From Candidatus Brevefilum sp. (GTDB lineage Bacteria; Chloroflexota; Anaerolineae; Anaerolineales; Anaerolineaceae): DNA of 37,702 nucleotides. The notes under the pieces are model-generated. The model saw only the letters and a list, made by a program, of their open reading frames with translations, was not told the DNA's origin and searched no databases. The translations under genes and the position numbers were made by a program. Shown here piece after piece: positions 1 through 9,146 of the stretch; positions within the stretch are counted from its first letter, which is position 1; every line of letters begins with the position of its first letter. The stretch spans positions 1 to 37,702 of the forward strand of contig JARGGB010000027.1 in the NCBI GenBank assembly GCA_029210815.1. Direction: 5' to 3'.

Positions 1-1
1 T

Positions 2-679
2 GTTGTTGGCGTGATAAGGCTCAAGGATAAATCCGCGATTTTATTATTGTATGGCTTTACCTATTGGGTCATCATGAGCAAGCTTGGTTTGCATTGGGTC
101 AGATGGGCATTACCCATGTACACAGCCCCATTACTCCTCGCAGGGGCAGGGATGGCATTCCTCTGGCACAGATTTAAAAATAAAAAGATCATCAACCTTC
201 TGCTGATCGTATTATTTTTAGGAGCGATTTCTCAACAAATGATCACCAGCCTTGCAAATTCAGCAAGATTGGGATTCACAGATACAAGGCTTATTGCGCT
301 TGAATACTGTAATCAAAATGGGATTACCACGGAAAATGCCATATATGAAGGCTACACACCACTTTTTCCGCAATTTTATAAAACCATCTTCAATGAAGAC
401 CCTGATAGCCAGGATGAAACGATAAAATATGTCGTATTGTCATCCAATATGTATGGCAGATACTTCTACGAAGCCGATCGATATGTAGACCAAGTAAATT
501 ACTACCAGGCTATTGAACAAAACCATAAGCTCATAAAAGAATTTGAACCCACACCAAATCCCACTGATCTTCAAGGTAAAATTGAAGACATCATCTATTA
601 TTTTTTACGTTACTTCAATAAAAACCAAGATGCGCGATATACCGGTCCAACCATCAGGATTTTCAAAATCATTAAATAA
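2..679 (+). CDS. GT-C-like membrane glycosyltransferase, C-terminal part
   Basis: The frame is open to the left edge, so this is the 3' part of a gene that starts outside the window; a GTG at 11 is in frame but nothing supports it as a start. About 225 residues remain. Three hydrophobic stretches are visible in the first 80 residues, with the motif LHWVRWALPMY between the first two, followed by a polar C-terminal half that probably lies outside the membrane. An aromatic-Arg-x-x-Leu-Pro-x-Tyr pattern just before a helix is common in family 39 (ArnT/PMT-like) transferases that use polyprenyl-phosphate sugars. It is followed 35 bases later by another large membrane protein on the same strand, which fits a surface glycan operon. 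The family assignment is tentative because the catalytic N-terminal part is missing. Confidence 0.6.
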   Translation, partial: VVGVIRLKDKSAILLLYGFTYWVIMSKLGLHWVRWALPMYTAPLLLAGAGMAFLWHRFKNKKIINLLLIVLFLGAISQQMITSLANSARLGFTDTRLIALEYCNQNGITTENAIYEGYTPLFPQFYKTIFNEDPDSQDETIKYVVLSSNMYGRYFYEADRYVDQVNYYQAIEQNHKLIKEFEPTPNPTDLQGKIEDIIYYFLRYFNKNQDARYTGPTIRIFKIIK

Positions 680-714
680 GAGAAACAAAGAATCCTGCAG
701 TAGAGATAATAAAT

Positions 715-2622
715 ATGCTGATTTGGCCTGAAATTAAAATCATCCTGATAATCGCAATCATGCTATTGATCCCTGGCTGGGCATTTTTGGCTGTCAGCGG
801 ATTGTGGCAGCGTTATAAGGGCTTGCAGAGCTGGTTTCTTGCAATTGGGATCAGCATCGCCTTTTATCCACTCCTTTTTTACAGCGCACGCACAATACTG
901 CCAAACCTGAGGATTGGTGAAACGAAATTGACAGTTTTGCTGATTTTGATGTTGGGATTAATTGCCTGGTTTATGCGAAAATCCTGGCGTGAGCCTTTCA
1001 AAATCGGGAAGTGGGGTGGACTGTTATTGGCGATCCTGGGAGCAACACTGTTCACACGTTTCATTCTCGCGCATCAATATCCCTACCCGGCGTGGACAGA
1101 TTCACTGCATCATACATTGATCACAGACCTGGTTTATAAAACAGGGCAGCTCCCATACGACCTGCAGCCCTATGCACCAACGTCTTTAGATCAATACCAC
1201 CTGGGGCTTTATTCCCTTACCGGATCATTACAATTATTGGCAAATATCCCGGCGCATACAGCGCTATTATGGATGTCCCAGGCGCTGAACGGCCTGTGCG
1301 TTATTGGTTTATTTTTATTTCTGGATAGAAAAGTATCCAGGCTTGCCGCTTTGGTGGGCATGGTGGCTGTGGGTCTGTTCAATTTCCAGCCTGCGTGGTA
1401 CTTCAATTGGGGGCGGTTTACACAGGTCGCTTCACAATCCATTCTGTTGATTGCAGGGGTGATCACATGGGATGCAGTTGTAAGCTGGTCGAAGGATTGG
1501 CCAAACAAGAAAAAAGATGTGCTGCTGCTCAGCCTGGCTTCAAGCATCTTAATTGCAGGGGTGTTCTTGCTTCACTTCAAAGTTGCCGGCTATGCATTAC
1601 CCTTGCTCGCCATGATCTGTTTGTATGAACTGGTAAGGAATATAAAAAACAAAAGGAAAGCAAGACAAAGGCTGCTTGGTATAAGCGCCATCGTTCTTGT
1701 CAGCATCCTGTTAATCCTGCCGATCCTGATCCCCGCCGCCAATGTCTATATTCAACAGCGGACCACCCCACCGGTTATACAAGAAAATCTTGAAAACACA
1801 ATCCAAAATTCCAATCCCTATTACACCACCTATAACTTCACCTCACTCTGGCACCTTGCCCTTGAAAAGTGGCTGGCAGTGCTTGCAGTAGGAGGTGTCC
1901 TTATTGGTGTTTATCATAAAAAAACACGGCCAGTCACGATATTGATCCTTACCTGGATCACTTTCCTCTTTCTTGAAGGTTTCGCCTACTTATTAGACAT
2001 TCCTTTGCTCGCCTTTACCAACATGACGGGCATGATGATCATGCTTTATCTGCCAATGGGTATTTTGATAGGGATACTGGTAAATGGAATTATGACCTTT
2101 CTTAAACCCTACACGAAGGTAAAAATTCAGCCAATACTGATTTGGGTTTTGCTATTTTCTGGCTTCATAGCATCATTTGATCGTGTTAATGGCGTTGAGG
2201 ATTACCGCCAGTTTATGACGGATGCAGACCGAAACGCGATGGCATGGATCAAGGAAAGTACTCCCGGGGATGCCGTCTTCGCAATAAACACGCATTTCTG
2301 GCTGCCAAACGCAGCACATGGATCGGATGGCGGTTATTGGATCCCTTATTTCACCGACAGGGAAACCACAGCCAATATGATGATCGCGAACCTTGGGCCT
2401 GGATATGATGTGGTTATGGAACAATCCAATGCTGTCCTCGCTCTTTATGAAGGTGAGCCATCTCTCGGTAACCTGTGTGCGATGGGCGTGGATTACATTT
2501 ACGATGGTGCTAAAACTCCCTTCGATGGACAAAGCTTTGATATCGAACAAATAAAAAATCAACCTGGAGTAAACCTGATGTACAACACCAATGGGGTCAC
2601 AATTTTAAAGATTTGTGATTAA
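715..2622 (+). CDS. Polytopic membrane protein, probable GT-C-fold glycosyltransferase
   Basis: A 635-residue protein with about eleven to twelve hydrophobic segments in the first 490 residues and a soluble C-terminal domain of about 150 residues (VEDYRQFMTDADRNAMAWIK onward). An extracytoplasmic loop after an early helix carries YPYPAWTDSLHHTLI, with Asp and His residues placed where GT-C enzymes have catalytic or metal-binding groups. Membrane segments followed by a soluble tail are typical of lipid-phosphosugar-dependent transferases. The start at 715 has only a weak AGAGATAA ribosome binding site. It sits between another membrane transferase and two family 4 glycosyltransferases, so a role in building or transferring a surface polysaccharide is likely. 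I do not recognise a named gene; an uncharacterised integral membrane family is the alternative. Confidence 0.7.
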   Translation: MLIWPEIKIILIIAIMLLIPGWAFLAVSGLWQRYKGLQSWFLAIGISIAFYPLLFYSARTILPNLRIGETKLTVLLILMLGLIAWFMRKSWREPFKIGKWGGLLLAILGATLFTRFILAHQYPYPAWTDSLHHTLITDLVYKTGQLPYDLQPYAPTSLDQYHLGLYSLTGSLQLLANIPAHTALLWMSQALNGLCVIGLFLFLDRKVSRLAALVGMVAVGLFNFQPAWYFNWGRFTQVASQSILLIAGVITWDAVVSWSKDWPNKKKDVLLLSLASSILIAGVFLLHFKVAGYALPLLAMICLYELVRNIKNKRKARQRLLGISAIVLVSILLILPILIPAANVYIQQRTTPPVIQENLENTIQNSNPYYTTYNFTSLWHLALEKWLAVLAVGGVLIGVYHKKTRPVTILILTWITFLFLEGFAYLLDIPLLAFTNMTGMMIMLYLPMGILIGILVNGIMTFLKPYTKVKIQPILIWVLLFSGFIASFDRVNGVEDYRQFMTDADRNAMAWIKESTPGDAVFAINTHFWLPNAAHGSDGGYWIPYFTDRETTANMMIANLGPGYDVVMEQSNAVLALYEGEPSLGNLCAMGVDYIYDGAKTPFDGQSFDIEQIKNQPGVNLMYNTNGVTILKICD

Positions 2623-2643
2623 TATGAACCTGCCAGGAGAAAT

Positions 2644-3768
2644 TTGAAAATAACGCTCATCGGCCCTGTTTACCCTTATCGCGGCGGCATCGCCCATTTC
2701 ACAAGCATGCTGGCGCGCAAGCTCATCGAAGCAGGTCACGACGTGCAAATGATCTCCTTTAAAAAACAATACCCGCTGTGGCTCTACCCCGGGAAAAGTG
2801 ATAAGGACTACAGTGAAGGCCGTGAGACAATTGATGCTAATTATTTACTGACACCTTTCGACCCCATATCCTGGAAAAAGATGGTTAATGAAATCCGCAA
2901 TTTTAAGCCGCAAAAAGTGATCATCCCCTGGTGGGTGACCTTTTGGGGCCCAGCTTTTCACCACATCATTTCCTGCTTAAAGAAATATGGTATCCCATCA
3001 ACCATCTTGATACACAACACCCTGCCGCATGAAGCAAAAGTCTATGACCGGTTCCTGGCACGTTGGACTTTGCAGGAAGCTGAAAACTTCATTGTCATGA
3101 CGCAAAAAGAAAAGTTGCGCTTGACAGGATTATTACCTCACATCGAATATGCAGGCAACAAATTAGAAGTTGTCTCCCATCCAATTTACCGTGTTTTTAA
3201 ACCCTCCGGAATAGAAAAGGGTAAATTAAGATCAAAATTTGGCTTACCAGCAGAACAACCCGTGATGCTTTTTTTTGGTTTTGTCAGACTGTATAAAGGT
3301 TTGGACGATCTTCTGGAGGCACATAAGATTCTATTAGCAAGGGGATTACAAATCAGGCTGATTATTGCTGGTGAATTCTGGGAAGACATAGAAAAATATA
3401 AGCAAAAAATTGATACTTTGGAATTGTCCAATTTTGTAATGATTTTCAATAAATATATCCCGGACGATGAGGCAGCCCAATACTTTGAAATGTCAGACAT
3501 TTTTGTTGCCCCCTACAGAGGCGGAACACAATCCGGTGTTCTCAAGGCAGCCTTGGGTTTTGGCTTACCTGTTGTTTTAACAGATGTTATTATTGATGAA
3601 GTAACCGACCATTTTCCAGGATTATGTAAGATTGTTCCGCCACAGAGCCCTATGATGCTGGCAAATGGGATTGAAGAACAATTAAATACACCCCTTCTCA
3701 GCAATGCGGAAATTGATGCTGTTTTCAGTCAGACATGGGAGAAGATGGTAAAAGCGATCAGCCATTAA
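2644..3768 (+). CDS. Family 4 glycosyltransferase
   Basis: A 374-residue cytoplasmic GT-B enzyme that should transfer a sugar from a nucleotide-sugar donor to a lipid-linked or glycan acceptor. The N-terminal Rossmann half opens with IGPVYPYRGGIAHFTSML, a typical family 4 acceptor-side glycine loop. The C-terminal half starts near residue 200 (VMLFFGFVRLYKGLDDLLEA) and reaches the donor site at PYRGGTQSGVLKAALGFGLP. The Glu pair of the usual EX7E motif is not present there; the Gly-Thr-Gln-Ser-Gly form is seen in a subset of family 4 enzymes. I chose the TTG start at 2644 because AGGAGA lies at 2635-2640 just before it. It is 21 bases behind the membrane protein and directly ahead of a second family 4 enzyme, so all are probably cotranscribed. 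Donor and acceptor cannot be read from sequence. Confidence 0.88.
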   Translation: MKITLIGPVYPYRGGIAHFTSMLARKLIEAGHDVQMISFKKQYPLWLYPGKSDKDYSEGRETIDANYLLTPFDPISWKKMVNEIRNFKPQKVIIPWWVTFWGPAFHHIISCLKKYGIPSTILIHNTLPHEAKVYDRFLARWTLQEAENFIVMTQKEKLRLTGLLPHIEYAGNKLEVVSHPIYRVFKPSGIEKGKLRSKFGLPAEQPVMLFFGFVRLYKGLDDLLEAHKILLARGLQIRLIIAGEFWEDIEKYKQKIDTLELSNFVMIFNKYIPDDEAAQYFEMSDIFVAPYRGGTQSGVLKAALGFGLPVVLTDVIIDEVTDHFPGLCKIVPPQSPMMLANGIEEQLNTPLLSNAEIDAVFSQTWEKMVKAISH

Positions 3769-3770
3769 AA

Positions 3771-5003
3771 ATGAAAAACTCACAAACGACAAGCAAAAAC
3801 AAATCGGTTTTATTCTTATTAACCCAGGATCTTGAAAGCCCCTCCGGTTTGGGAAGGTATTTTCCGATAAGTAAATATTTGGCAAAGCAAGGGTTCTCCG
3901 TCAATATCGCTGCGTTACATTCCAATTATGCTTCTCTCAACACCCGGACCATGGTAAAAGAAGGTGTAAAGGTGCATTATGTGGCGCAAATGCACATTAA
4001 AAAGGAAAACAATCGGACGACATATTTTAATCCGCTTCAATTATTCTGGCATGTGATAAAAGCAACCTGGCGTTTATTCTTATTTGTTCTAAAAAATCCA
4101 GCTGACACTATTGTTATTGGTAAACCGCATCCGATGAACAGCATTGCGGGCATTCTGGGCGGCTATCTTAAGAATTCAAAGATCGTATTGGATTGTGATG
4201 ATTACGAAGCGGCTTCAAATTACTTCTCGTCAAAGTGGCAGCAAAGGATCGTCAGATTTTTTGAAGACAAAACGCCGAGGTTTGTCCACAAGATAACGAC
4301 AAACACTTTCTTTAACAAAGAAAGAATGATTGCATTAGGAGTCCCTCCTGAGAAAATTCATTACTTACCTAACGGTGTGGACCCTGATAGATTCAAGAAT
4401 ATTGATAAAAACAAAGTTGATGAGATAGTCGACAGGTTAAACCTTTCAGGCAAACAAATCATTGCCTATATTGGAAGTTTAAATCTTTCAAATCATCCTG
4501 TTGATCTTCTAATAGATGCCTTCAAACTTGTTTCAGAAGCAAATGAAAATGCAGCTTTAATAATTGTTGGTGCCGGGAAAGATTTAGAAAAGCTAAAAGA
4601 CCTGTCAATCGATCTTGGTATCAAAGATAAAGTATTTTTTGAAGGACGTGTTGACCCTGAAATGGTCGCTAATTATTATGAACTTGCTGATGTTACAGTT
4701 GACCCGGTTTATGATACTGACAGCGCAAAGGGCCGCTGCCCATTAAAGATGTTCGAGAGCTGGTTGACTGGAACACCTTTTGTGACGTCAAACGTTGGGG
4801 ATCGGAAACTATTGTCAGGAGATCTGCCGACTGCAATGTTAACGCTGCCCGGCGATGCAAGCGACCTGGCAATTAAAATAAGAAATATTATCGATAATCA
4901 AAATCTCACTTTAGAATTACGCCAAAATAGCTTGAAAACAGTCGGGCAATTTTATTGGAAAAGTCTGGTCAAAGAAAAATTCATCCCGTTAATATCAAAT
5001 TGA
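3771..5003 (+). CDS. Family 4 glycosyltransferase
   Basis: About 410 residues with a GT-B layout: N-terminal half with SGLGRYFPISKYLAKQGFSV, a middle linker EKIHYLPNGVDPDRF that is the classic family 4 hinge, and a donor half with IIAYIGSLNLSNHPVDLLID and CPLKMFESWLTGTPFVTSN, where the Glu of the donor-binding motif is kept. I place the start at the ATG 3771, two bases after the upstream stop codon; an in-frame ATG at 3735 would add twelve residues overlapping the previous gene and neither has a good ribosome binding site. Tight coupling to the preceding transferase suggests they add successive sugars to the same glycan. Only 38% or so identity-level families could be guessed by eye, so the sugar is unknown. 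Confidence 0.86.
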   Translation: MKNSQTTSKNKSVLFLLTQDLESPSGLGRYFPISKYLAKQGFSVNIAALHSNYASLNTRTMVKEGVKVHYVAQMHIKKENNRTTYFNPLQLFWHVIKATWRLFLFVLKNPADTIVIGKPHPMNSIAGILGGYLKNSKIVLDCDDYEAASNYFSSKWQQRIVRFFEDKTPRFVHKITTNTFFNKERMIALGVPPEKIHYLPNGVDPDRFKNIDKNKVDEIVDRLNLSGKQIIAYIGSLNLSNHPVDLLIDAFKLVSEANENAALIIVGAGKDLEKLKDLSIDLGIKDKVFFEGRVDPEMVANYYELADVTVDPVYDTDSAKGRCPLKMFESWLTGTPFVTSNVGDRKLLSGDLPTAMLTLPGDASDLAIKIRNIIDNQNLTLELRQNSLKTVGQFYWKSLVKEKFIPLISN

Positions 5004-5170
5004 AGCAGTTATAAGCAAAAATGTTTCTATGTGCATGCTCTTAACATTCTCCACTGAAATTCCGAAGCACCAGGACCCAATTACCAAAGTTGAATTCAAT
5101 AACTCCGTTGAAATTAGCCTCCGAATGATAGAATCATTCCTTATTTCATATTATTACCCCTAAAGTATTA

Positions 5171-5198
5171 TTGTAATAAAGGTCATTTCCTGTAAAAT
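5171..5198 (+). promoter_or_regulatory. Candidate sigma-70-type promoter of the secreted repeat protein
   Basis: TTGTAA at 5171-5176 and TAAAAT at 5193-5198 are separated by 16 bases and lie about 36 bases ahead of the start codon at 5235. The gene itself has a strong AAGGAGA site at 5223-5229. The rest of the 231-base gap is A+T rich with nothing else recognisable. The elements are imperfect, so this is a prediction from pattern only. Confidence 0.4.
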
Positions 5199-5234
5199 TA
5201 CAATTGAATTCGATTATTTGATAAGGAGATAAGT

Positions 5235-6554
5235 ATGAAAAAAGCATTTTTACTCTTCATGGTTTTATGCGCAAGCTTAGCATCCGTTGGCTCAGTTAGC
5301 GCAGCAACAACTGTCCCCGGCGGTCCATTCAGCAGTTCATTCAATATTCAAAACATTGGAACAGCATCTGCCGCTGTAATGGTGGAATATTATGACGCAG
5401 CTGGGACAATGGTATTCACATCAAATCATACCATTGAGGTGGATGACGTCCTCTCAGTTTATGTGCCCGCAGTTGTTGGTTTGGTTTCGGGTGAGTACTC
5501 AATTGTAATATCATCCGACCAACCCGTCGCAGCCACATCAAACTTCAGCGACGTTGACAGCGGCGCCAGCTATTCTGGTTTTGGAGAAGGCGCGACTGCC
5601 TGGTTTATCCCTGCTGTTTATGACAATTACTATGCATATTTCTCTGAAGTATATGCACAAAATGTGTCAGATGCAGCGGCTGATATTACCTTAAGCATTT
5701 ACGCTCCCGGCAATTCGACACCTGTTTATACAAACACAAAAACAGCTGTCCCAGCCAAAACCAGTGTGAACTGGTCCCAAAAAGACCTCACCGAACTATC
5801 AACAAATGTTTCCTATTCGGCTAAAGTCACTGCCACAGGCAATGTTGTAAGCATGGCAAACATTTATGGTTCAGGCTCAGTTGCACAGCAGTTATATTCC
5901 TATAATGCCTTCCCAGCTGGTGCCACCACATTCTATGTGCCAGCATTGTATAAAGCCTATTATGGCTGGAATGCGTCCCTGACTGTTCAGAATGTCAGCA
6001 CAGCCGCTGCAAATGTCACAGTCACATTCAGCAACGGAACAGCAAAGCCCTATACAATCCCATCTAACTCATCTGTCGCAATTTATGTTCCTGCTTTGAC
6101 AGAACTCCCCAATGGGCTCTTAAGTGCCACCGTTACATCTGACAACGATGTCGCTGTCACGGTCAATATATCAAATCCTTATAACCGAGCAGCAACTTAT
6201 AATGGAGTTGCTGAAGCAACCACAACAGTGAATGCACCCAATGTAATGAAGAATTACTATAATTACAGCTCAAGCATGACCTGTCAGAACCTAGGTACGG
6301 CTGCAACAACGATGACCGTTACTTATGCAGGTTCAGCTGCTACTGAGACATCCCCATCAATTGATCCGGGTAAGAGTTGGGAAATTTACATGCCAGCCAA
6401 GGCTGACATTCCTAACGGCTACAATGGAAGCGCTGTTGTTGTATCTAATACCGCTGAACCCATTGCATGTATTATCAATAGCAATATGGAAGCTGTACCA
6501 TACAACACACAGGTTATGGACCAATTATTCTCATACAACGGTGTGAACAAGTAA
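5235..6554 (+). CDS. Secreted protein with four tandem beta-sandwich-like repeats
   Basis: A 439-residue exported protein with a clear signal peptide (Lys-Lys at 2-3, hydrophobic core 4-18, likely cleavage after Ala23 in SVSA). The mature part is four repeats of roughly 100 residues starting near residues 27, 121, 231 and 329. Units 2 to 4 open with a Pro-x-x-Tyr/Met-x-x-Tyr-Tyr segment, and all units contain Gln-Asn-(Val/Ile/Leu)-(Ser/Gly) followed by an Ala-rich stretch and alternating beta-like residues (for example SLTVQNVSTAAANVTVTF). The protein has no cell-wall anchor or C-terminal helix. By eye it contains 14 N-x-S/T sequons and is rich in Ser, Thr, Ala and Tyr. It follows two glycosyltransferases but has its own promoter-like site and terminator, so it is probably expressed alone, perhaps strongly. 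A surface layer, sheath or adhesin role is an inference; I do not recognise a named family. Confidence 0.85.
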   Translation: MKKAFLLFMVLCASLASVGSVSAATTVPGGPFSSSFNIQNIGTASAAVMVEYYDAAGTMVFTSNHTIEVDDVLSVYVPAVVGLVSGEYSIVISSDQPVAATSNFSDVDSGASYSGFGEGATAWFIPAVYDNYYAYFSEVYAQNVSDAAADITLSIYAPGNSTPVYTNTKTAVPAKTSVNWSQKDLTELSTNVSYSAKVTATGNVVSMANIYGSGSVAQQLYSYNAFPAGATTFYVPALYKAYYGWNASLTVQNVSTAAANVTVTFSNGTAKPYTIPSNSSVAIYVPALTELPNGLLSATVTSDNDVAVTVNISNPYNRAATYNGVAEATTTVNAPNVMKNYYNYSSSMTCQNLGTAATTMTVTYAGSAATETSPSIDPGKSWEIYMPAKADIPNGYNGSAVVVSNTAEPIACIINSNMEAVPYNTQVMDQLFSYNGVNK

Positions 6555-6578
6555 AATATCAATAGCTTTTAGACTTGA

Positions 6579-6609
6579 GGGGCTAACTGAGATCAGTTAG
6601 CCCCTTTTT
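6579..6609 (+). terminator. Strong intrinsic terminator
   Basis: GGGGCTAACTGA at 6579-6590 pairs perfectly with TCAGTTAGCCCC at 6593-6604 and is followed by five T residues. It lies 25 bases after the stop codon of the secreted repeat protein and should end that transcript. Confidence 0.9.
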
Positions 6610-6676
6610 ATTATGATGTGGGATAATGATAAAATAATCTTGATAAATTAATGATTAAGGAACCTGGTTTTCGCAT

Positions 6677-7276
6677 ATGAAAAAAATTTTACATCTCGTT
6701 GCAATAGTTCTGTTTTTGCTATTATCGATTTCAGCTTGCAGTTCTTCAAATAAGACATTTACTCAATCACCGCCAAATGAGGAAATCACCCAAATAATTC
6801 CCGGGGAATCCGAGTCTTATCCTGTTTCAACTGCTGTTCGTGATGGCCAAAGCACGTCGTATCCTGCTACAGGAGATGACACTTCAGATGATAATGGGGA
6901 GTCCACACAGGCGACCTCTGAACCCTTGGTTATTCCCGATGCCAACCCTGATTCTGCAGTTGTTCACGGCCAAATATATTCATATACAACAAATGAAGTC
7001 CTTCCCAACGTAATGGTTTATCTCGCAGAGAAGGTACTGCTCGAACCTGGACCAAATTACACAATTTCTTTTCAAGAAAAATCCTCACCACACGCCCAGA
7101 CAAATGAAAGAGGTGAGTTCTTAATTGTAGATGTTGCTCCGGATGAATACATCCCGATTATGGTAACTCCATTCGGCATCTTCCCCCTTGCTAATGAAGA
7201 AACCGACGAAATAGAATTGGTTGTGGAAACCAATCAAACATATGATCTGGATACAACATTTGTGAATTGGCCTTAA
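6677..7276 (+). CDS. Lipoprotein with carboxypeptidase-regulatory-like beta domain
   Basis: A 199-residue lipoprotein: Lys-Lys, a hydrophobic core and the lipobox ISAC with the lipidated Cys at residue 21. Residues 22-90 are a polar, Ser/Thr/Pro/Glu-rich linker containing ESYPVSTAV and TSYPATGD. The C-terminal domain (about 95-199, SAVVHGQIYSYTTNEVLPNV to the end) matches the pattern of carboxypeptidase-regulatory/transthyretin-like domains: a Gly-x-Val strand, a proline-rich turn, then TNERGEFLIVDVAPDEY, where Asn/Asp-Gly-Glu-Phe marks the family. It should sit on the outer face of the membrane and bind or scaffold something; no enzyme residues are seen. AAGGA at 6656 is rather far from the start. 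It follows the terminator of the repeat protein and converges on the minus-strand operon. Confidence 0.8.
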   Translation: MKKILHLVAIVLFLLLSISACSSSNKTFTQSPPNEEITQIIPGESESYPVSTAVRDGQSTSYPATGDDTSDDNGESTQATSEPLVIPDANPDSAVVHGQIYSYTTNEVLPNVMVYLAEKVLLEPGPNYTISFQEKSSPHAQTNERGEFLIVDVAPDEYIPIMVTPFGIFPLANEETDEIELVVETNQTYDLDTTFVNWP

Positions 7277-7307
7277 AAAATATTTTTCTCTTGAAATTAT
7301 TAAGAGG

Positions 7308-8219
7308 TCACCCGGTTCTTGAGGATCTCTTGTTATTTACTGCAATTATTCCCAGCCCAATTAAAGAAACACTGACATCACCCAAATAAAGGATTACCCT
7401 GATAAGAAGGGATAAGAGGATAATTTTGGAGAAATCTAAATAGGGGGATAGCAAGGCGGTCAAGGTCAATTCGCGGAAAATCCCTGTGACCGGCATAAAG
7501 AAAAAGACTGTTCCAACAGTGCCGGTGATCACCCAAAATGATATTGATTTGAGCAAAGTGATGCTAATAGTGGGGGAAATATATGTTAAAAGCGTGTCTA
7601 AAATAAGTCCTCCCATAAACCAGCAGATCATGTAAGAAAAAAGAAGAATTAAGGGAACAAGATATTTTGACACATCGTTAGAGAATTTTTCACGCTCTAA
7701 ATGGAACATTACAAGATATGAGAAAATAAAAAGCACCCAGCCCCAGTAAAAATGTTCCACTAATAAAAAAGTTGTCGCCCCCGACAATACGAGTCCCAAG
7801 AATTCAATTGTATTTGCTTTCCCAATTTTATTTGATTTTTGTTCAATTGCGTTATTGTACAAGCTCACTCTACCATGCCAGTGCCAAAACCCACCCGGCA
7901 GTCTGCGCATCAATAATGTTTTGAAATAAATCTCAATATTATTTGTTAAGTTGGAGTATTTATTACCTACGATAATATCCCAATTCATCGCTTGCAAAAT
8001 CAATGACACAAAACCGAATAACATCGAGAGGAGAAAAGGTTTTGCAAAATTATTAATATCCAGATCCCCAATGTCTTTCCAACTAATCGCAATTAATATG
8101 ATTGGGTAAAGATAAGAAAAGGCGATTAAGAACGCGTTGATTTTCTCATTTAGCTGTAAAGCAGTAATGATCTTAGAAATTCTTTGAACTAAGGCACGGA
8201 CCGAATCTGACAATTTCAT
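7308..8219 (-). CDS. Flippase-like integral membrane protein (LPG synthase TM / UPF0104 type)
   Basis: A 303-residue protein with about eight hydrophobic segments. Between segments it carries LMRRLPGGFWHWHGRVSLY (near residues 102-120), which resembles the Pro-Gly-x-x-Trp...Gly-Arg signature of the lysylphosphatidylglycerol synthase TM / UPF0104 family, and later MPVTGIFRELTLTALLS, which resembles the family's PGGxGxRE motif. Members of that family are found with glycan and lipid synthesis genes and are thought to move or modify lipids in the membrane. The start ATG at 8219 overlaps the stop of the methyltransferase upstream (ATGA), showing translational coupling. It is the last gene of the minus-strand glycan operon. 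The family call is moderate because the motifs are degenerate. Confidence 0.62.
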   Translation of the reverse strand: MKLSDSVRALVQRISKIITALQLNEKINAFLIAFSYLYPIILIAISWKDIGDLDINNFAKPFLLSMLFGFVSLILQAMNWDIIVGNKYSNLTNNIEIYFKTLLMRRLPGGFWHWHGRVSLYNNAIEQKSNKIGKANTIEFLGLVLSGATTFLLVEHFYWGWVLFIFSYLVMFHLEREKFSNDVSKYLVPLILLFSYMICWFMGGLILDTLLTYISPTISITLLKSISFWVITGTVGTVFFFMPVTGIFRELTLTALLSPYLDFSKIILLSLLIRVILYLGDVSVSLIGLGIIAVNNKRSSRTG

Positions 8220-9145
8220 ATTTTTTTAGCCACATATGTAATATTTGTCCCCAATTTTAATTTATCGATGATCCACAGTGGCATTAATGTGATCAATCTA
8301 AGCGGCAGAAAATCCTCACCTTTATCTAAAAGTTTCGACAGAAATCTTGATTTTATATCCTTATTCCAGCGCGCTAAATCCAACATCAAAGCGCCGTGAC
8401 TTCCTGCAATACATTTCTTTGTGATAATTTTAAAACCTGATTCCTCAAGCATCTGTTTTAGCATCCCTGGAGGATATAAGTATAAATGTCTTGGCAATTC
8501 ATAGCCAATCCAGGATTGCTTAAAAATTTTTTGCCATATGCTGGTCAGGTTTGGGATTGTAAAAATGAAATAACCATCCTGGTTTAAAAGGCGAGCTACT
8601 TTTCGTATACCTGAGGCTGGTGAGGGTAAATGCTCCAGAACATCCCACATCGTGATGATGTCAAAACGGGTGCCATCGTCTTGAAAATCTTCAAATGATA
8701 AGGGATAGGTGGGAATATTCAATTTTGTTTTTGTATATTCAGCAATATTAGGAATAGGTTCTAATCCAAACAATTTCCATTGATCCCACAATTGAGCCTC
8801 TTGTAACAATCTGCCGGTGCCACAGCCGACATCGAGCCAATTGCCAAAAGATTTGTACTTATTAATAAACCTGACCCTTTTCCATAAACCATACCGCTTA
8901 TTAAGCCTTTTAAGTTTTGAAGGGATCTCTGAAACCTGCTGCCTGTGCGAAGGGAAATCATCCGGATAATATGTTAATAGGTCAAGCCAATCAAGACGAG
9001 GGTTTTGCCTTAACAAACCGCATTGAGCACATTTTACAAACTGGAAATTACCAGGCTTATCGGTAAGATAATCTCTGCTTTGCATAACAACATTATATTG
9101 ATTCGAGCCGCACCAATCACAAGGATGCTCTTTGAGTTCCATCAT
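8216..9145 (-). CDS. SAM-dependent methyltransferase with N-terminal zinc-binding motif
   Basis: A 309-residue protein. Residues 9-42 hold two CxxC pairs (C9, C12, C39, C42) that should bind one zinc ion. The class I methyltransferase core follows: motif I WLDVGCGTGRLL near residue 104, then DIITMWDVLEHLPSPASGI and a strand ending in DGYFIFTIPN. Enzymes with this arrangement usually methylate sugars or nucleotide-sugars in polysaccharide pathways, which fits its place between an oxidoreductase-glycosyltransferase fusion (one base upstream) and a flippase-like protein (overlapping). The start is one of two adjacent ATG codons at 9145 and 9142. The substrate is unknown. Confidence 0.85.
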   Translation of the reverse strand: MMELKEHPCDWCGSNQYNVVMQSRDYLTDKPGNFQFVKCAQCGLLRQNPRLDWLDLLTYYPDDFPSHRQQVSEIPSKLKRLNKRYGLWKRVRFINKYKSFGNWLDVGCGTGRLLQEAQLWDQWKLFGLEPIPNIAEYTKTKLNIPTYPLSFEDFQDDGTRFDIITMWDVLEHLPSPASGIRKVARLLNQDGYFIFTIPNLTSIWQKIFKQSWIGYELPRHLYLYPPGMLKQMLEESGFKIITKKCIAGSHGALMLDLARWNKDIKSRFLSKLLDKGEDFLPLRLITLMPLWIIDKLKLGTNITYVAKKI

Positions 9146-9146
9146 T

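Noticed and set aside
1209-1547. A 112-codon minus-strand frame inside the large membrane protein gene
   Set aside because: It is a mirror of a coding region with clear membrane-protein composition; no motif or start signal supports it.
5123-5139. A seven-base-pair hairpin GAATGAT/ATCATTC behind the second family 4 transferase
   Set aside because: The stem is A+T rich, the loop is three bases and there is no T run, so it is too weak to call a terminator.
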